From: JALZUE01 sp051251725
Lineage (GTDB): Bacteria > Pseudomonadota > Gammaproteobacteria > Enterobacterales > Alteromonadaceae
Length of the DNA: 48,544 nucleotides
NCBI GenBank assembly: GCA_051251725.1
Contig: JBPOFN010000032.1
Span: forward strand, 1-48,544
Direction: 5' to 3'
Positions within the stretch are counted from its first letter, which is position 1, and each line of letters begins with the position of its first letter. A program made the translations under genes and the position numbers. Shown in pieces: positions 24,613 to 32,542 of this stretch. The notes under the pieces were generated by a model. It made no database searches and had not been told where the DNA came from. It worked only from the letters and a program-made list of their open reading frames with translations.

Positions 24613-25512
24613 ATGTCGAACAAAATTAAAAAAGCGGTCATACCTGTAGCAGGTTTAGGGACTCGCATGTTACCGGCAACAAAAGCTATTCCAAAAGAAA
24701 TGTTACCGATTGTTGATAAACCTCTGATCCAATATATTGTTAATGAGTGTATTGACGCCGGTATTACTGAAATCGTTTTGGTTACTCACTCTTCTAAAAA
24801 TGCGATAGAAAATCACTTCGATAAATCATTTGAATTAGAAACGACATTAGAAAAACGGGTGAAACGTCAGTTACTTGAAGAAATCAAAGCGATTTGTCCA
24901 AAAGAAGTAACCATTTTACACGTTCGCCAAGGTGAAGCTAAAGGGCTTGGCCATGCCGTGTTAAAAGCACGTCCGATTATTGGTAATGAACCATTTGTGG
25001 TTGTCTTGCCAGATGTCATTATGGATGACGTTTCAGCTAACTTAAAAACTGAAAACTTAGCGGCAATGTTAAAACGCTATCAAGAAGTAGGCGGTTATAG
25101 CCAAGTAATGGTTGAGCCAGTACCTATGGAGCAAGTTAGCAGCTACGGCGTTGTTGATTGTGGTGGTGTTGAATTGTCACCGGGTGAGTCACAACCTATG
25201 ACAGCAATTGTTGAAAAACCACATATTGATGACGCACCATCTAACCTTGCTGTTGTTGGTCGTTATGTGCTTTCTGAAAAAATTTGGGATTTATTAGAAT
25301 TTACCCCACCAGGTGCGGGTGATGAAATTCAATTAACTGATGCTATTGCTAGTTTAATGAAATTAGAAATGGTGGAAGCATTTCATATGACAGGTAAATC
25401 ACATGACTGTGGTTCAAAAATTGGTTATATGAAAGCGAATGTTGAATACGCCTTGCGTGATAAAAATTTAGGCGAAGAATTTAGAGCCTTTTTAAAGACC
25501 TTAGATATTTAA
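24613..25512 (+). CDS. galU: UTP-glucose-1-phosphate uridylyltransferase
   Basis: It makes UDP-glucose, the feed for ugd and galE in this window. I start it at ATG 24613 (MSNKIKKAVIP), with AAGGA at 24603-24607. An upstream in-frame ATG at 24580 would add 11 residues and swallow the ribosome binding site. The protein is 299 residues, close to E. coli GalU. Visible motifs are AVIPVAGLGTRMLPATKAIPKEMLP, interrupted here only by description, then DKPLIQYIV, EAKGLGHAVL, VVLPDVIMDD, EKPHIDDAPSNLAVVGRYVL and the GAGDEIQLTDAI block. An intrinsic terminator closes the gene 22 bases after the stop. Confidence 0.95.
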   Translation: MSNKIKKAVIPVAGLGTRMLPATKAIPKEMLPIVDKPLIQYIVNECIDAGITEIVLVTHSSKNAIENHFDKSFELETTLEKRVKRQLLEEIKAICPKEVTILHVRQGEAKGLGHAVLKARPIIGNEPFVVVLPDVIMDDVSANLKTENLAAMLKRYQEVGGYSQVMVEPVPMEQVSSYGVVDCGGVELSPGESQPMTAIVEKPHIDDAPSNLAVVGRYVLSEKIWDLLEFTPPGAGDEIQLTDAIASLMKLEMVEAFHMTGKSHDCGSKIGYMKANVEYALRDKNLGEEFRAFLKTLDI

Positions 25513-25534
25513 TATTCTATAAATTTTATCTTTT

Positions 25535-25561
25535 AAAAACGCTATTCATTAGCGTTTTTTT
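25535..25561 (+). terminator. Rho-independent terminator after galU
   Basis: AAAAACGCT at 25535-25543 pairs with AGCGTTTTT at 25551-25559 across a seven-base loop, followed by further T. It ends the galU transcript. Between here and cysD (25562-25781) I see only AT-rich leader sequence with no convincing gene. Confidence 0.85.
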
Positions 25562-25781
25562 GTTTTAATAATTCGCCAAGTTAAACTTGGTATTATGTTG
25601 GCTTGGCGGTAGCACTCGCTTATTATTTTTTGTCGATATTTAAGTTCATAATGAATGTCATTATTCAGCTGCTTATTTATAACTAAATGATATAAGTATA
25701 TTTCTTTTTGTATGGAATCTCGATGCGGTTTGTGTCAGAATCTACGCCATAAAATTATCATGGATTTAATATTAACTTATT

Positions 25782-26681
25782 ATGAAATTAACTCACTTAA
25801 AACAGCTTGAAGCTGAGTCTATACATATTATCCGCGAAGTAGCCGCTGAGTTCGACAACCCAGTAATGCTATATTCTGTCGGTAAAGATTCGGCGGTATT
25901 ACTACACCTTGCCCGCAAAGCGTTTGCTCCGGGGAAAATTCCATTTCCGTTAATGCATGTTGATACTGACTGGAAATTTAAAGAAATGATCGCCTTTCGT
26001 GACCAAATGGCGAAAGAATACGGCTTTGAATTATTAGTACATAAAAACCCTGAAGGTGTTGCAATGGGTGTTGGCCCATTTACCCATGGTAGTGCTAAAC
26101 ATACAGACATCATGAAAACTCAAGGCTTAAAACAAGCGCTTGATAAATACGGTTTTGATGCTGCTTTTGGTGGCGCTCGTCGTGATGAAGAAAAATCTCG
26201 CGCGAAAGAACGTGTTTATTCATTCCGTGATGCTAACCATCGCTGGGATCCTAAATGTCAGCGTCCAGAATTATGGAACATCTACAACGGTAAAGTAGAT
26301 AAAGGCGAAAGTATTCGTGTTTTCCCATTATCAAACTGGACTGAGCTTGATATTTGGCAATATATCTATTTAGAAAGTATTCCAATTGTACCGCTTTATT
26401 TATCTGCTAAGCGCCCAGTTGTTGAGCGTGATGGTACATTAATTATGGTTGATGACGACCGTATGCCAATTGCTGAAGGCGAAGAAGTACAAATGAAAAA
26501 TGTACGTTTTCGTACTTTAGGTTGTTACCCATTAACGGGTGCTGTTGAATCTGATGCAGCGACATTACCTGAAATTATTCAAGAAATGTTATTAACAAAA
26601 ACCTCTGAACGTCAAGGACGAGTGATAGATCACGACTCTGCGGGTTCAATGGAGAAAAAGAAAATGGAAGGTTATTTCTAA
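25782..26681 (+). CDS. cysD: Sulfate adenylyltransferase subunit 2
   Basis: This is the catalytic PP-loop subunit of ATP sulfurylase, making adenylyl sulfate (APS) from ATP and sulfate with the GTPase CysN. The 299-residue length is usual. The PP-loop is YSVGKDSAVLLHLARKAF at about residues 31-48, followed by PFPLMHVDTDWKF, FGGARRDEEKSRAKERVYS and the C-terminal RFRTLGCYPLTGAVES. Its partner cysN is normally directly adjacent, but here a four-helix-bundle gene and repeat remnants lie between them, giving a 498-base gap. No clear ribosome binding site precedes the ATG. Confidence 0.95.
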   Translation: MKLTHLKQLEAESIHIIREVAAEFDNPVMLYSVGKDSAVLLHLARKAFAPGKIPFPLMHVDTDWKFKEMIAFRDQMAKEYGFELLVHKNPEGVAMGVGPFTHGSAKHTDIMKTQGLKQALDKYGFDAAFGGARRDEEKSRAKERVYSFRDANHRWDPKCQRPELWNIYNGKVDKGESIRVFPLSNWTELDIWQYIYLESIPIVPLYLSAKRPVVERDGTLIMVDDDRMPIAEGEEVQMKNVRFRTLGCYPLTGAVESDAATLPEIIQEMLLTKTSERQGRVIDHDSAGSMEKKKMEGYF

Positions 26682-26696
26682 TCGAAGATTAAAAGT

Positions 26697-26733
26697 AGCT
26701 AGCTACAAGAAACAAGACGCTTCGCTTCAAGCT
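26697..26733. repeat. Degenerate left-arm heptamers before the S23-type gene
   Basis: AGCT, AGCTACA and AGAAACA lie in 7-bp phase at 26697-26714, followed by AGACGCTTCGCTTCAAGCT, which contains a short inverted repeat. It begins 16 bases after the cysD stop. It looks like a short or decayed left arm of the heptamer element. With only two to three units the assignment is moderate. Confidence 0.55.
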
Positions 26734-26772
26734 ATTAGAGTATTTTAATTGAAGCAATATCAAGGATGATAT

Positions 26773-27117
26773 ATGAATTTTGAAAAGTTGAGTGTTTGGC
26801 AAAGAGCCACTAGTTTATCGATATTGATATATAAATCTTTTCAAAGCAGTACTGATTTTGGTTTTAAAGATCAAATTACGCGTTCTAGTCTTTCTATTGC
26901 AAGTAATATTGCTGAAGGTATGGAAAGGCAAAGCGCAAAAGAGAAATGTCAGTATTTATGGATAGCGAAAGGTTCTTGTGGCGAGTTAAGAACGCAAATA
27001 TATATAGCAAAAGAAATTAATTATCTTGATAAGTTATTCGCAGAGCAATGTATTGCTGAAACAACTGAAATATCAAAGATGCTAAATGGTTTAATCAATA
27101 AAATACGAGTTAATTAG
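26773..27117 (+). CDS. Four-helix bundle protein (S23 / 23S rRNA intervening-sequence type)
   Basis: The 114-residue protein matches the S23-type four-helix bundle family. It begins FEKLSVWQRATSLSILIYK and continues with DQITRSSLSIASNIAEGMER and a C-terminal helix LNGLINKIRV. Homologues are encoded in intervening sequences of 23S rRNA genes, and related Avd proteins serve diversity-generating retroelements. Free-standing copies like this have no settled function. It has a good ribosome binding site (AAGGATG before ATATATG). It interrupts the cysD-cysN pair and is bracketed by heptamer units, left-arm type upstream and right-arm type downstream, as if it were carried by a repeat element. No reverse transcriptase is seen nearby. 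Confidence 0.88.
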   Translation: MNFEKLSVWQRATSLSILIYKSFQSSTDFGFKDQITRSSLSIASNIAEGMERQSAKEKCQYLWIAKGSCGELRTQIYIAKEINYLDKLFAEQCIAETTEISKMLNGLINKIRVN

Positions 27118-27130
27118 TGCAAAATACAGC

Positions 27131-27158
27131 TTGCCGCTTTTAGCTTGTATCTTATCGC
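27131..27158. repeat. Right-arm heptamers after the S23-type gene
   Basis: Four 7-bp units in exact phase, TTGCCGC, TTTTAGC, TTGTATC and TTATCGC, follow the S23-type gene. Their alternation resembles the right arm at 16021-16055. They end 21 bases before the cysN start, so the cysN ribosome binding site (GAAGGA) lies just beyond the repeat. Confidence 0.65.
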
Positions 27159-27179
27159 TTTTTTTCCGAAGGAATAAAG

Positions 27180-28592
27180 ATGAGTCACCAATCAGATTTA
27201 ATTGAACAAGACATCCAAGCTTACTTGAAGCAACATGAAAATAAAGAATTAGTCCGCTTTTTAACATGCGGTAGTGTAGACGACGGTAAAAGTACGTTAA
27301 TCGGTCGTTTATTACATGATTCAAAAATGATCTTTGAAGATCAGTTAGCGGCTATCGAAAATGATAGTAAAAAATCAGGCACCACAGGTGAAGCTATCGA
27401 CTTAGCCTTATTAGTTGATGGTTTACAGTCAGAGCGTGAGCAGGGCATTACTATTGATGTTGCTTATCGTTATTTTTCAACTGATAAACGTAAGTTTATT
27501 ATTGCCGACACTCCTGGTCACGAACAATACACACGTAACATGGCGACAGGTGCTTCTACTTGTGACATGGCGATCATCTTAATTGATGCGCGTTACGGCG
27601 TGCAAGTTCAAACACGTCGTCACTCATTTATCTGTTCATTATTAGGTTTAAAGCACGTTGTTGTTGCGGTAAACAAAATGGATTTGGTAGATTTCAGTGA
27701 AGAAGTGTTTGAAAACATCAAAAAAGATTATATTGAATTTGCTAAAGATTTAAATATTCCTGATATTCGCTTTGCTCCAATCTCAGCACTTGCTGGTGAT
27801 AACGTGGTTAATCGCAGCGAACATACTGATTGGTATGAAGGTGAAACTTTAATGGAATTATTAGAGTCAATCCAAATTCGCGATGAAGAAAACAAAGGTG
27901 ACTTCCGTTTTCAAGTTCAGTACGTTAACCGTCCTAACTTAGACTTCCGTGGTTTCTCTGGCACTATTGGCTCAGGTGAAATTTCGGTTGGTGATCAGAT
28001 CACAGCGTTACCATCAGGTAAAACAAGTACCATTAAGTCAATTGTAACTTACGATGGTGACTTACAAACAAGCGCAGTACCTAATGCAGTAACACTAACA
28101 TTAACTAGTGAAATTGATATTAGCCGCGGCGAAATGATTGTTAAGTCTGATAACTTACCAACGTCATCAAAAGCATTCAATGCATCTGTGGTTTGGATGC
28201 ATGAAGAACCGCTTAAAGCTGGCCGTGAATATTACATTAAACACGGTAGCAAAATGACGACGGGTTATGTTTCTGAAGTTAAACATAAAATTGACGTTAA
28301 CACGATGGACCAAGGTGCCGCTGAGCAATTAGCACTTAATGAAATCGGTTCGTGTGATTTTGCTGTAACTGAATCGTTACACTTTGATGCGTATTTAGAT
28401 AATAAATCAACAGGCGCATTTATCATTATTGACCGTATTTCAAATATCACGGTTGGTGCTGGTATGATTAATAATTCAGTTGAAGAAGCAAAAGCATCAA
28501 ATCATTCAGCATTTGAAGTTGAATTTAATGCTTTAGTTCGTAAACACTTCCCACAATGGGGTGCTCGCGATATTTCTAAGTTATTAGATTAG
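27180..28592 (+). CDS. cysN: Sulfate adenylyltransferase subunit 1 (GTPase)
   Basis: This is the regulatory GTPase subunit of ATP sulfurylase, an EF-Tu/EF-1alpha relative that drives APS formation by CysD. The 470-residue protein has the P-loop GSVDDGKST at residues 31-39, the REQGITIDVAYRYF switch region, DTPGHEQYTRNMATG and the NKMD specificity motif. Beta-barrel domains follow from about residue 235. No APS-kinase (CysC) domain is fused; cysC is separate downstream. The ATG at 27180 has GAAGGA eight bases upstream. A perfect 11-bp inverted repeat lies 59 bases after the stop. Confidence 0.95.
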   Translation: MSHQSDLIEQDIQAYLKQHENKELVRFLTCGSVDDGKSTLIGRLLHDSKMIFEDQLAAIENDSKKSGTTGEAIDLALLVDGLQSEREQGITIDVAYRYFSTDKRKFIIADTPGHEQYTRNMATGASTCDMAIILIDARYGVQVQTRRHSFICSLLGLKHVVVAVNKMDLVDFSEEVFENIKKDYIEFAKDLNIPDIRFAPISALAGDNVVNRSEHTDWYEGETLMELLESIQIRDEENKGDFRFQVQYVNRPNLDFRGFSGTIGSGEISVGDQITALPSGKTSTIKSIVTYDGDLQTSAVPNAVTLTLTSEIDISRGEMIVKSDNLPTSSKAFNASVVWMHEEPLKAGREYYIKHGSKMTTGYVSEVKHKIDVNTMDQGAAEQLALNEIGSCDFAVTESLHFDAYLDNKSTGAFIIIDRISNITVGAGMINNSVEEAKASNHSAFEVEFNALVRKHFPQWGARDISKLLD

Positions 28593-28650
28593 TAACAACT
28601 GAATATTGTAAATATGGATTATAGGTATTGATCACCTATTAATCTTGCTA

Positions 28651-28682
28651 GATAAACCGCGTCAATTTTGGCGCGGTTTATC
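28651..28682 (+). terminator. Terminator-like hairpin after cysN
   Basis: GATAAACCGCG at 28651-28661 pairs perfectly with CGCGGTTTATC at 28672-28682 over a ten-base loop. The stem is strong but the following sequence TGTAATTA has no T-run, so termination may be partial. The rest of the 240-base gap before the permease shows nothing further. Confidence 0.6.
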
Positions 28683-28832
28683 TGTAATTAACGTTAGCCA
28701 TTTATACTCATATTTTAAAGCAAAATGAACGGCATAAAACCATACTCGCAGTTAGCTGCTTAGCTAATTGGCAAAGTAGTCAATGGTCGCCAAATAAAAA
28801 TAGATATTCGTAATTCATAGGAAAGATACTTT

Positions 28833-30560
28833 ATGACAATAATGCAATGGCTGATGGTAATGATATTTTTTACCACCTTTGCTGCTTTGTTTAAATATCA
28901 GCGTCATCCTGAACGTGTGTTTGCTGGTACTTCCCTAGTTTGCCTAGCTTTTTCCTTTGTTACCTCTGAACAAATTTTATTAAATGCCGTTAATCCCGGT
29001 TTGATCACGTTAATTTTTTTAGTGTTATGTTCATTTGCTTTTGAACGAACCAGCGTGTTAAGAAAAGTGGCGGCGGTACTGATCAATGGCTCAAAATTCA
29101 AGTCGACAGTCCGAACTTTGTTCAGTACGGCGATTGCCTCGGCGTTAATGAGTAATACTGCTGTAGTGGCAACGCTGATTAGTACCATTAAAAATAATAA
29201 ACTCATCAATCCCGGTAAATTACTCTTACCGTTATCGTTTGCTGCTATTTTAGGTGGCACCTTAACCTTAGTTGGTACCTCAACCAACCTTATCGTTAAC
29301 AGTATGTTGATTGATACTGGCGCTGCCGGTTTGCAATTTTTTGACTTCACCCTGGTTGGTTTATCGGCATTGTTTGTTTGTTTTATTGCAATACTGTGCC
29401 GAATGAACAGCTTGCCTGATATGAATGTGGCCGAGATTGAAGTCAGTACTTATTTTCTTGAAGCAGAAATTGAAGCAACCTCGAAATTAATTGGCAAGAG
29501 TGTTGAAGCCAATGGCCTGAGAAATTTAGACTCTTTATTTTTAGTCGAAGTAATAAGAGCAGGGCGTTTGATCTCACCCGTAACACCAGAAGAAACCCTT
29601 AACGGCGGCGATAAACTGATCTTTACCGGTGATATTTCTAAAGTATTAACTTTACAGCAGTTCGACGGCTTGTGTTTATTTGCCGATAAAGACGGCTTAG
29701 TTAAAGATAATTTAACCGAAGTGTTAATTAAACCTGACTCTGCTGTCGTTGGTAAAAGCTTAAAAACTGCTGGTTTTCGGGCACGATTTGACGCTGCGGT
29801 GGTAGCTATTCGCCGTGAAGGTGGCCAGCTTTCTGGCAAGTTAGGCGATATTGTTATTCAAGCGGGTGATTTTTTAGTGCTCGCCGTTGGTAACGATTTC
29901 AGCGCGCGTACGAACTTATCGAAAAACTTTTTTATTCTTTCCGGCCATGAACCTGAAAACATGCTGCATGGCTGGCGTGATGTCAGCACTGTGGTTGGTT
30001 TTATTGCGGCTATCGCAATTTCGGTTATTTTTTCGCTATCGCTATTAACTTGTTTAATTTTCTATATTGCCTTCTTAGTGGTGAGTAAGTCATTAACAGT
30101 TAACGAAGTAAAAAGACGTTTTCCACTGGAAATTTGGATGATTGTTGTTGGCGCACTAACGTTGGCTAAATCACTTGAAACCAGTGGCGTGGCAGAAATT
30201 GTTGCCAACAATATTGAAGCGCTACTGCATGGCCAAAGCATCTATATCGCTTTTATTGTTATCTATTTAATTACCTTAATATCGACCGAGCTAGTCACTA
30301 ATAACGCGGCGGCAGCCTTGGTATTTCCTATTGCATATAATATTGCATTGGCACTTGGCGTAAATCCCGTTCCGTTTGTAATGGCGGTGGCATTTGCCGC
30401 AAGTGGCAGCTTTATCAGCCCTTATGGTTATCAAACCAATGTGATGGTGTATAACGCGGGTAATTATCGCTTAACAGAATTTATTAAATTCGGTATTCCT
30501 ATTTCACTGCTTTATAGTGCGGTGGTGTTAGTGATGATACCGATTGTATTTCCTTTTTAA
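28833..30560 (+). CDS. SLC13/DASS-family permease with TrkA-C domains, probable sulfate transporter
   Basis: The 575-residue inner-membrane protein has N-terminal membrane helices, including the ion-transporter block SNTAVVATLISTIKNN and GGTLTLVGTSTNLIVNSML. Two soluble RCK_C (TrkA-C) domains lie at about 205-280 and 290-370, and a second membrane half contains a repeat of the motif (ELVTNNAAAALVFPIAYNIA, then AFAASGSFISPYGYQTNVMV). The layout is that of the SLC13-type permeases commonly placed between cysN and cysC in gammaproteobacteria. Sulfate uptake is therefore the likely role, with a sodium gradient as probable driver. The cysC frame begins 28 bases after the stop. Confidence 0.87.
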   Translation: MTIMQWLMVMIFFTTFAALFKYQRHPERVFAGTSLVCLAFSFVTSEQILLNAVNPGLITLIFLVLCSFAFERTSVLRKVAAVLINGSKFKSTVRTLFSTAIASALMSNTAVVATLISTIKNNKLINPGKLLLPLSFAAILGGTLTLVGTSTNLIVNSMLIDTGAAGLQFFDFTLVGLSALFVCFIAILCRMNSLPDMNVAEIEVSTYFLEAEIEATSKLIGKSVEANGLRNLDSLFLVEVIRAGRLISPVTPEETLNGGDKLIFTGDISKVLTLQQFDGLCLFADKDGLVKDNLTEVLIKPDSAVVGKSLKTAGFRARFDAAVVAIRREGGQLSGKLGDIVIQAGDFLVLAVGNDFSARTNLSKNFFILSGHEPENMLHGWRDVSTVVGFIAAIAISVIFSLSLLTCLIFYIAFLVVSKSLTVNEVKRRFPLEIWMIVVGALTLAKSLETSGVAEIVANNIEALLHGQSIYIAFIVIYLITLISTELVTNNAAAALVFPIAYNIALALGVNPVPFVMAVAFAASGSFISPYGYQTNVMVYNAGNYRLTEFIKFGIPISLLYSAVVLVMIPIVFPF

Positions 30561-30636
30561 TTTGATGCGGCATTTCTGATTAACCTAAGTGGTTACTGAA
30601 GTTAATAGCGGCAAAAAACGAACGGCAGAGAATAAA

Positions 30637-31242
30637 ATGAAAACTGAAAATACCGTATGGCATGCTCAGCATGTATCAAAAGCGCAGCGCAGCGAACAAA
30701 AAAATCAACAGCCATGTTTATTATGGTATACCGGCTTAAGTGGTTCAGGTAAATCGACGGTTGCTAACGCGGTTGATGCTTTATTGTTTGAACGCGGCTG
30801 TCATACCTATTTACTTGACGGTGACAATGTTCGCCATGGCTTAAACGGTGATTTAACTTTTACTGATCAAGACCGAATTGAAAATATTCGCCGCATCAGC
30901 GAAGTGGCTAAATTATTTACTGATGCTGGCGTAATTGTTTCAACGGCTTTTATTTCGCCTTTTGCTTCAGACCGTCAAATGGCTGCTGATAAATTACCGG
31001 CCGGTGAGTTTATTGAAGTTTATATTGATACGCCAATTGAAGTTTGTGAACAGCGCGACCCTAAAGGTTTATATAAAATGGCGCGCGCAGGCGAGATCAA
31101 ACATTTTACCGGTATCGACTCAGGTTACGATGTGCCAGTAGCTCCGGCAATTCATGTTAAAACGGCAGAGCAAGATATTGAAGCTTGTGCTCGACAAATC
31201 GTTCAGCATTTAGTTGACCATGGTTTTATACCTGCCGAGTAA
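30637..31242 (+). CDS. cysC: Adenylylsulfate kinase
   Basis: It phosphorylates APS to PAPS, the sulfate donor for both sulfite formation and sulfotransferases. I start it at ATG 30637, giving 201 residues beginning MKTENTVWHAQHVSKAQR, which lines up with known CysC N-termini. An upstream in-frame GTG at 30589 would add 16 polar residues. Visible motifs are the P-loop GLSGSGKST at 33-41, LLDGDNVRHGLNGDL, IRRISEVAKLF, STAFISPF and the late GIDSGYDVPVAP. A small AAGCTTCAAGCT remnant of heptamer type lies directly after the stop. Confidence 0.93.
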   Translation: MKTENTVWHAQHVSKAQRSEQKNQQPCLLWYTGLSGSGKSTVANAVDALLFERGCHTYLLDGDNVRHGLNGDLTFTDQDRIENIRRISEVAKLFTDAGVIVSTAFISPFASDRQMAADKLPAGEFIEVYIDTPIEVCEQRDPKGLYKMARAGEIKHFTGIDSGYDVPVAPAIHVKTAEQDIEACARQIVQHLVDHGFIPAE

Positions 31243-31275
31243 GCTTCAAGCTAACAAATAATAAAAGGAAGTTTT

Positions 31276-32235
31276 ATGCACTTTGATGTATTTAATGGTG
31301 ATGCTGACGGTATTTTAGCGTTAGTGCAATTAAGATTAGCTGAGCCGAAAGACTCAACATTAATCACCGGCGTTAAACGTGATATTAGCTTGTTAAAACA
31401 AGTAGCGATTGAACAGGCAACAAGTGTGACTGTGCTTGATATTTCAATGGAAAAAAACACCGAAGCTTTAACCGCATTGTTAGCGGCTAATGTGAAAGTA
31501 GATTATACCGATCATCATCGCGCGGGTGAGATACCCAATTCTGAGTTGCTAACCGCGAATATTGATACCGATGCGAATACTTGTACCAGTTTATTGGTTA
31601 ATCAACAGTTAAACGGTCAGTTTGCTAAATGGGCGGTTGCTGCCGCTTTTGGCGACAATATGACAGCTTCTGCGACAGCATTAGCAACGACTATTGGTTT
31701 AACTGAAGCCGAGCAAGAACAGCTTAAAGCCTTTGGTATTTATATTAATTACAACGGTTATGGCCGTACGGTTGACGATTTACATTACCAGCCGGACGTA
31801 TTATTCCAGTTATTGGTACAACATCCTGATCCGCTCACGTTGATTGCGCAGCCAGATTCTGTTTTTGCCAAGTTAGAAAAAGCTTACCATGCTGATATGG
31901 CGCAAGCAGAGTCGGCAACCGTATTAGCGGATAACGATGTTTGCAAAGTGGTTGAATTAGCTGATGAGGCTTGGTCAAGAAGAGTAAGCGGCGTTTTTGG
32001 TAATGAGCTGGCTAATCGCTCGCCAGCAAAAGCGCACGCAGTTGTTACTTTAAACGCTGATGATACTTACACTATAAGTTTACGTGCGCCGTTAAATAAT
32101 AAACAGGGCGCGAGTGATATTTGTATTGGGTTTCCAACGGGCGGTGGTCGCGCCGGAGCTGCCGGTATTAATAATTTACCTAAAGCAATGTTAGGTAACT
32201 TTATTGCAACCTTAACCGCTTATTATGTCAACTAA
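31276..32235 (+). CDS. DHH-family phosphoesterase
   Basis: The 319-residue protein carries the DHH signature set: FNGDADG at residues 6-12, VLDIS around 53-57, and TDHH at 78-81, all metal ligands. A conserved GDN follows at about 126, and a C-terminal DHHA1-like glycine motif reads FPTGGGRAGAAG. Family members include NrnA-type pAp phosphatases and nanoRNases. Because it directly follows cysC, hydrolysis of the PAPS by-product pAp is an attractive role, but this is inference from context. It has AAAAGGAAG as ribosome binding site. A 37-codon ORF overlaps its end, and a hairpin follows that. Confidence 0.82.
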   Translation: MHFDVFNGDADGILALVQLRLAEPKDSTLITGVKRDISLLKQVAIEQATSVTVLDISMEKNTEALTALLAANVKVDYTDHHRAGEIPNSELLTANIDTDANTCTSLLVNQQLNGQFAKWAVAAAFGDNMTASATALATTIGLTEAEQEQLKAFGIYINYNGYGRTVDDLHYQPDVLFQLLVQHPDPLTLIAQPDSVFAKLEKAYHADMAQAESATVLADNDVCKVVELADEAWSRRVSGVFGNELANRSPAKAHAVVTLNADDTYTISLRAPLNNKQGASDICIGFPTGGGRAGAAGINNLPKAMLGNFIATLTAYYVN

Positions 32236-32338
32236 CAAAACTCAGTTAATACATAAGGCGCTGACTGCAGGTGCTTTTAAATGTGCCGCTAAAGCGAAAG
32301 TTGGCTATCAAATTTCGCTTGCTGGTGCTAAGATATAA
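32225..32338 (+). CDS. Possible 37-residue small protein overlapping the DHH gene end
   Basis: ATG at 32225 opens a 37-codon frame overlapping the last 11 bases of the DHH gene and ending at TAA 32336-32338, exactly where a terminator hairpin begins. The peptide is basic and amphipathic (KALTAGAFKCAAKAKVGYQ). I do not recognise it. The tight fit between stop codon and hairpin is suggestive, but so short an ORF may be chance. Confidence 0.3.
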   Translation: MSTNKTQLIHKALTAGAFKCAAKAKVGYQISLAGAKI

Positions 32339-32366
32339 AAATGTAAACGATTACATTTTTGCTTTT
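32337..32366 (+). terminator. AT-rich terminator hairpin after the DHH gene
   Basis: AAAAATGTAA at 32337-32346 pairs perfectly with TTACATTTTT at 32351-32360 over a four-base loop, followed by GCTTTTTT. The stem is GC-poor but perfect and followed by T, so it is a plausible intrinsic terminator. Confidence 0.6.
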
Positions 32367-32387
32367 TTAGCTGGTTTTAGTTTAATT

Positions 32388-32408
32388 AGTCACTAAATAT
32401 TAGTGACT
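32388..32408. promoter_or_regulatory. Perfect 9-bp inverted repeat upstream of galE
   Basis: AGTCACTAA at 32388-32396 pairs with TTAGTGACT at 32400-32408 over three bases. It lies 134 bases before galE with no T-run after it, so an operator is more likely than a terminator. The rest of the 32236-32542 gap is AT-rich leader. Confidence 0.35.
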
Positions 32409-32542
32409 TAATAGCAAATAAACGCTAATTTGAACGGCTAAATTAGTTGCTGCAGGGTAGCTAATTAAATCAAGCAAATGTAAATCAGCGTAAGTTAATA
32501 GTAGTTATAGTAAATACAGTAAATTAAATTTTAGGGAAAATT

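Noticed and set aside
26773..27117. Diversity-generating retroelement suggested by the four-helix bundle (Avd-like) protein
   Set aside because: No reverse transcriptase gene and no template/variable repeat pair were seen in the surrounding sequence.
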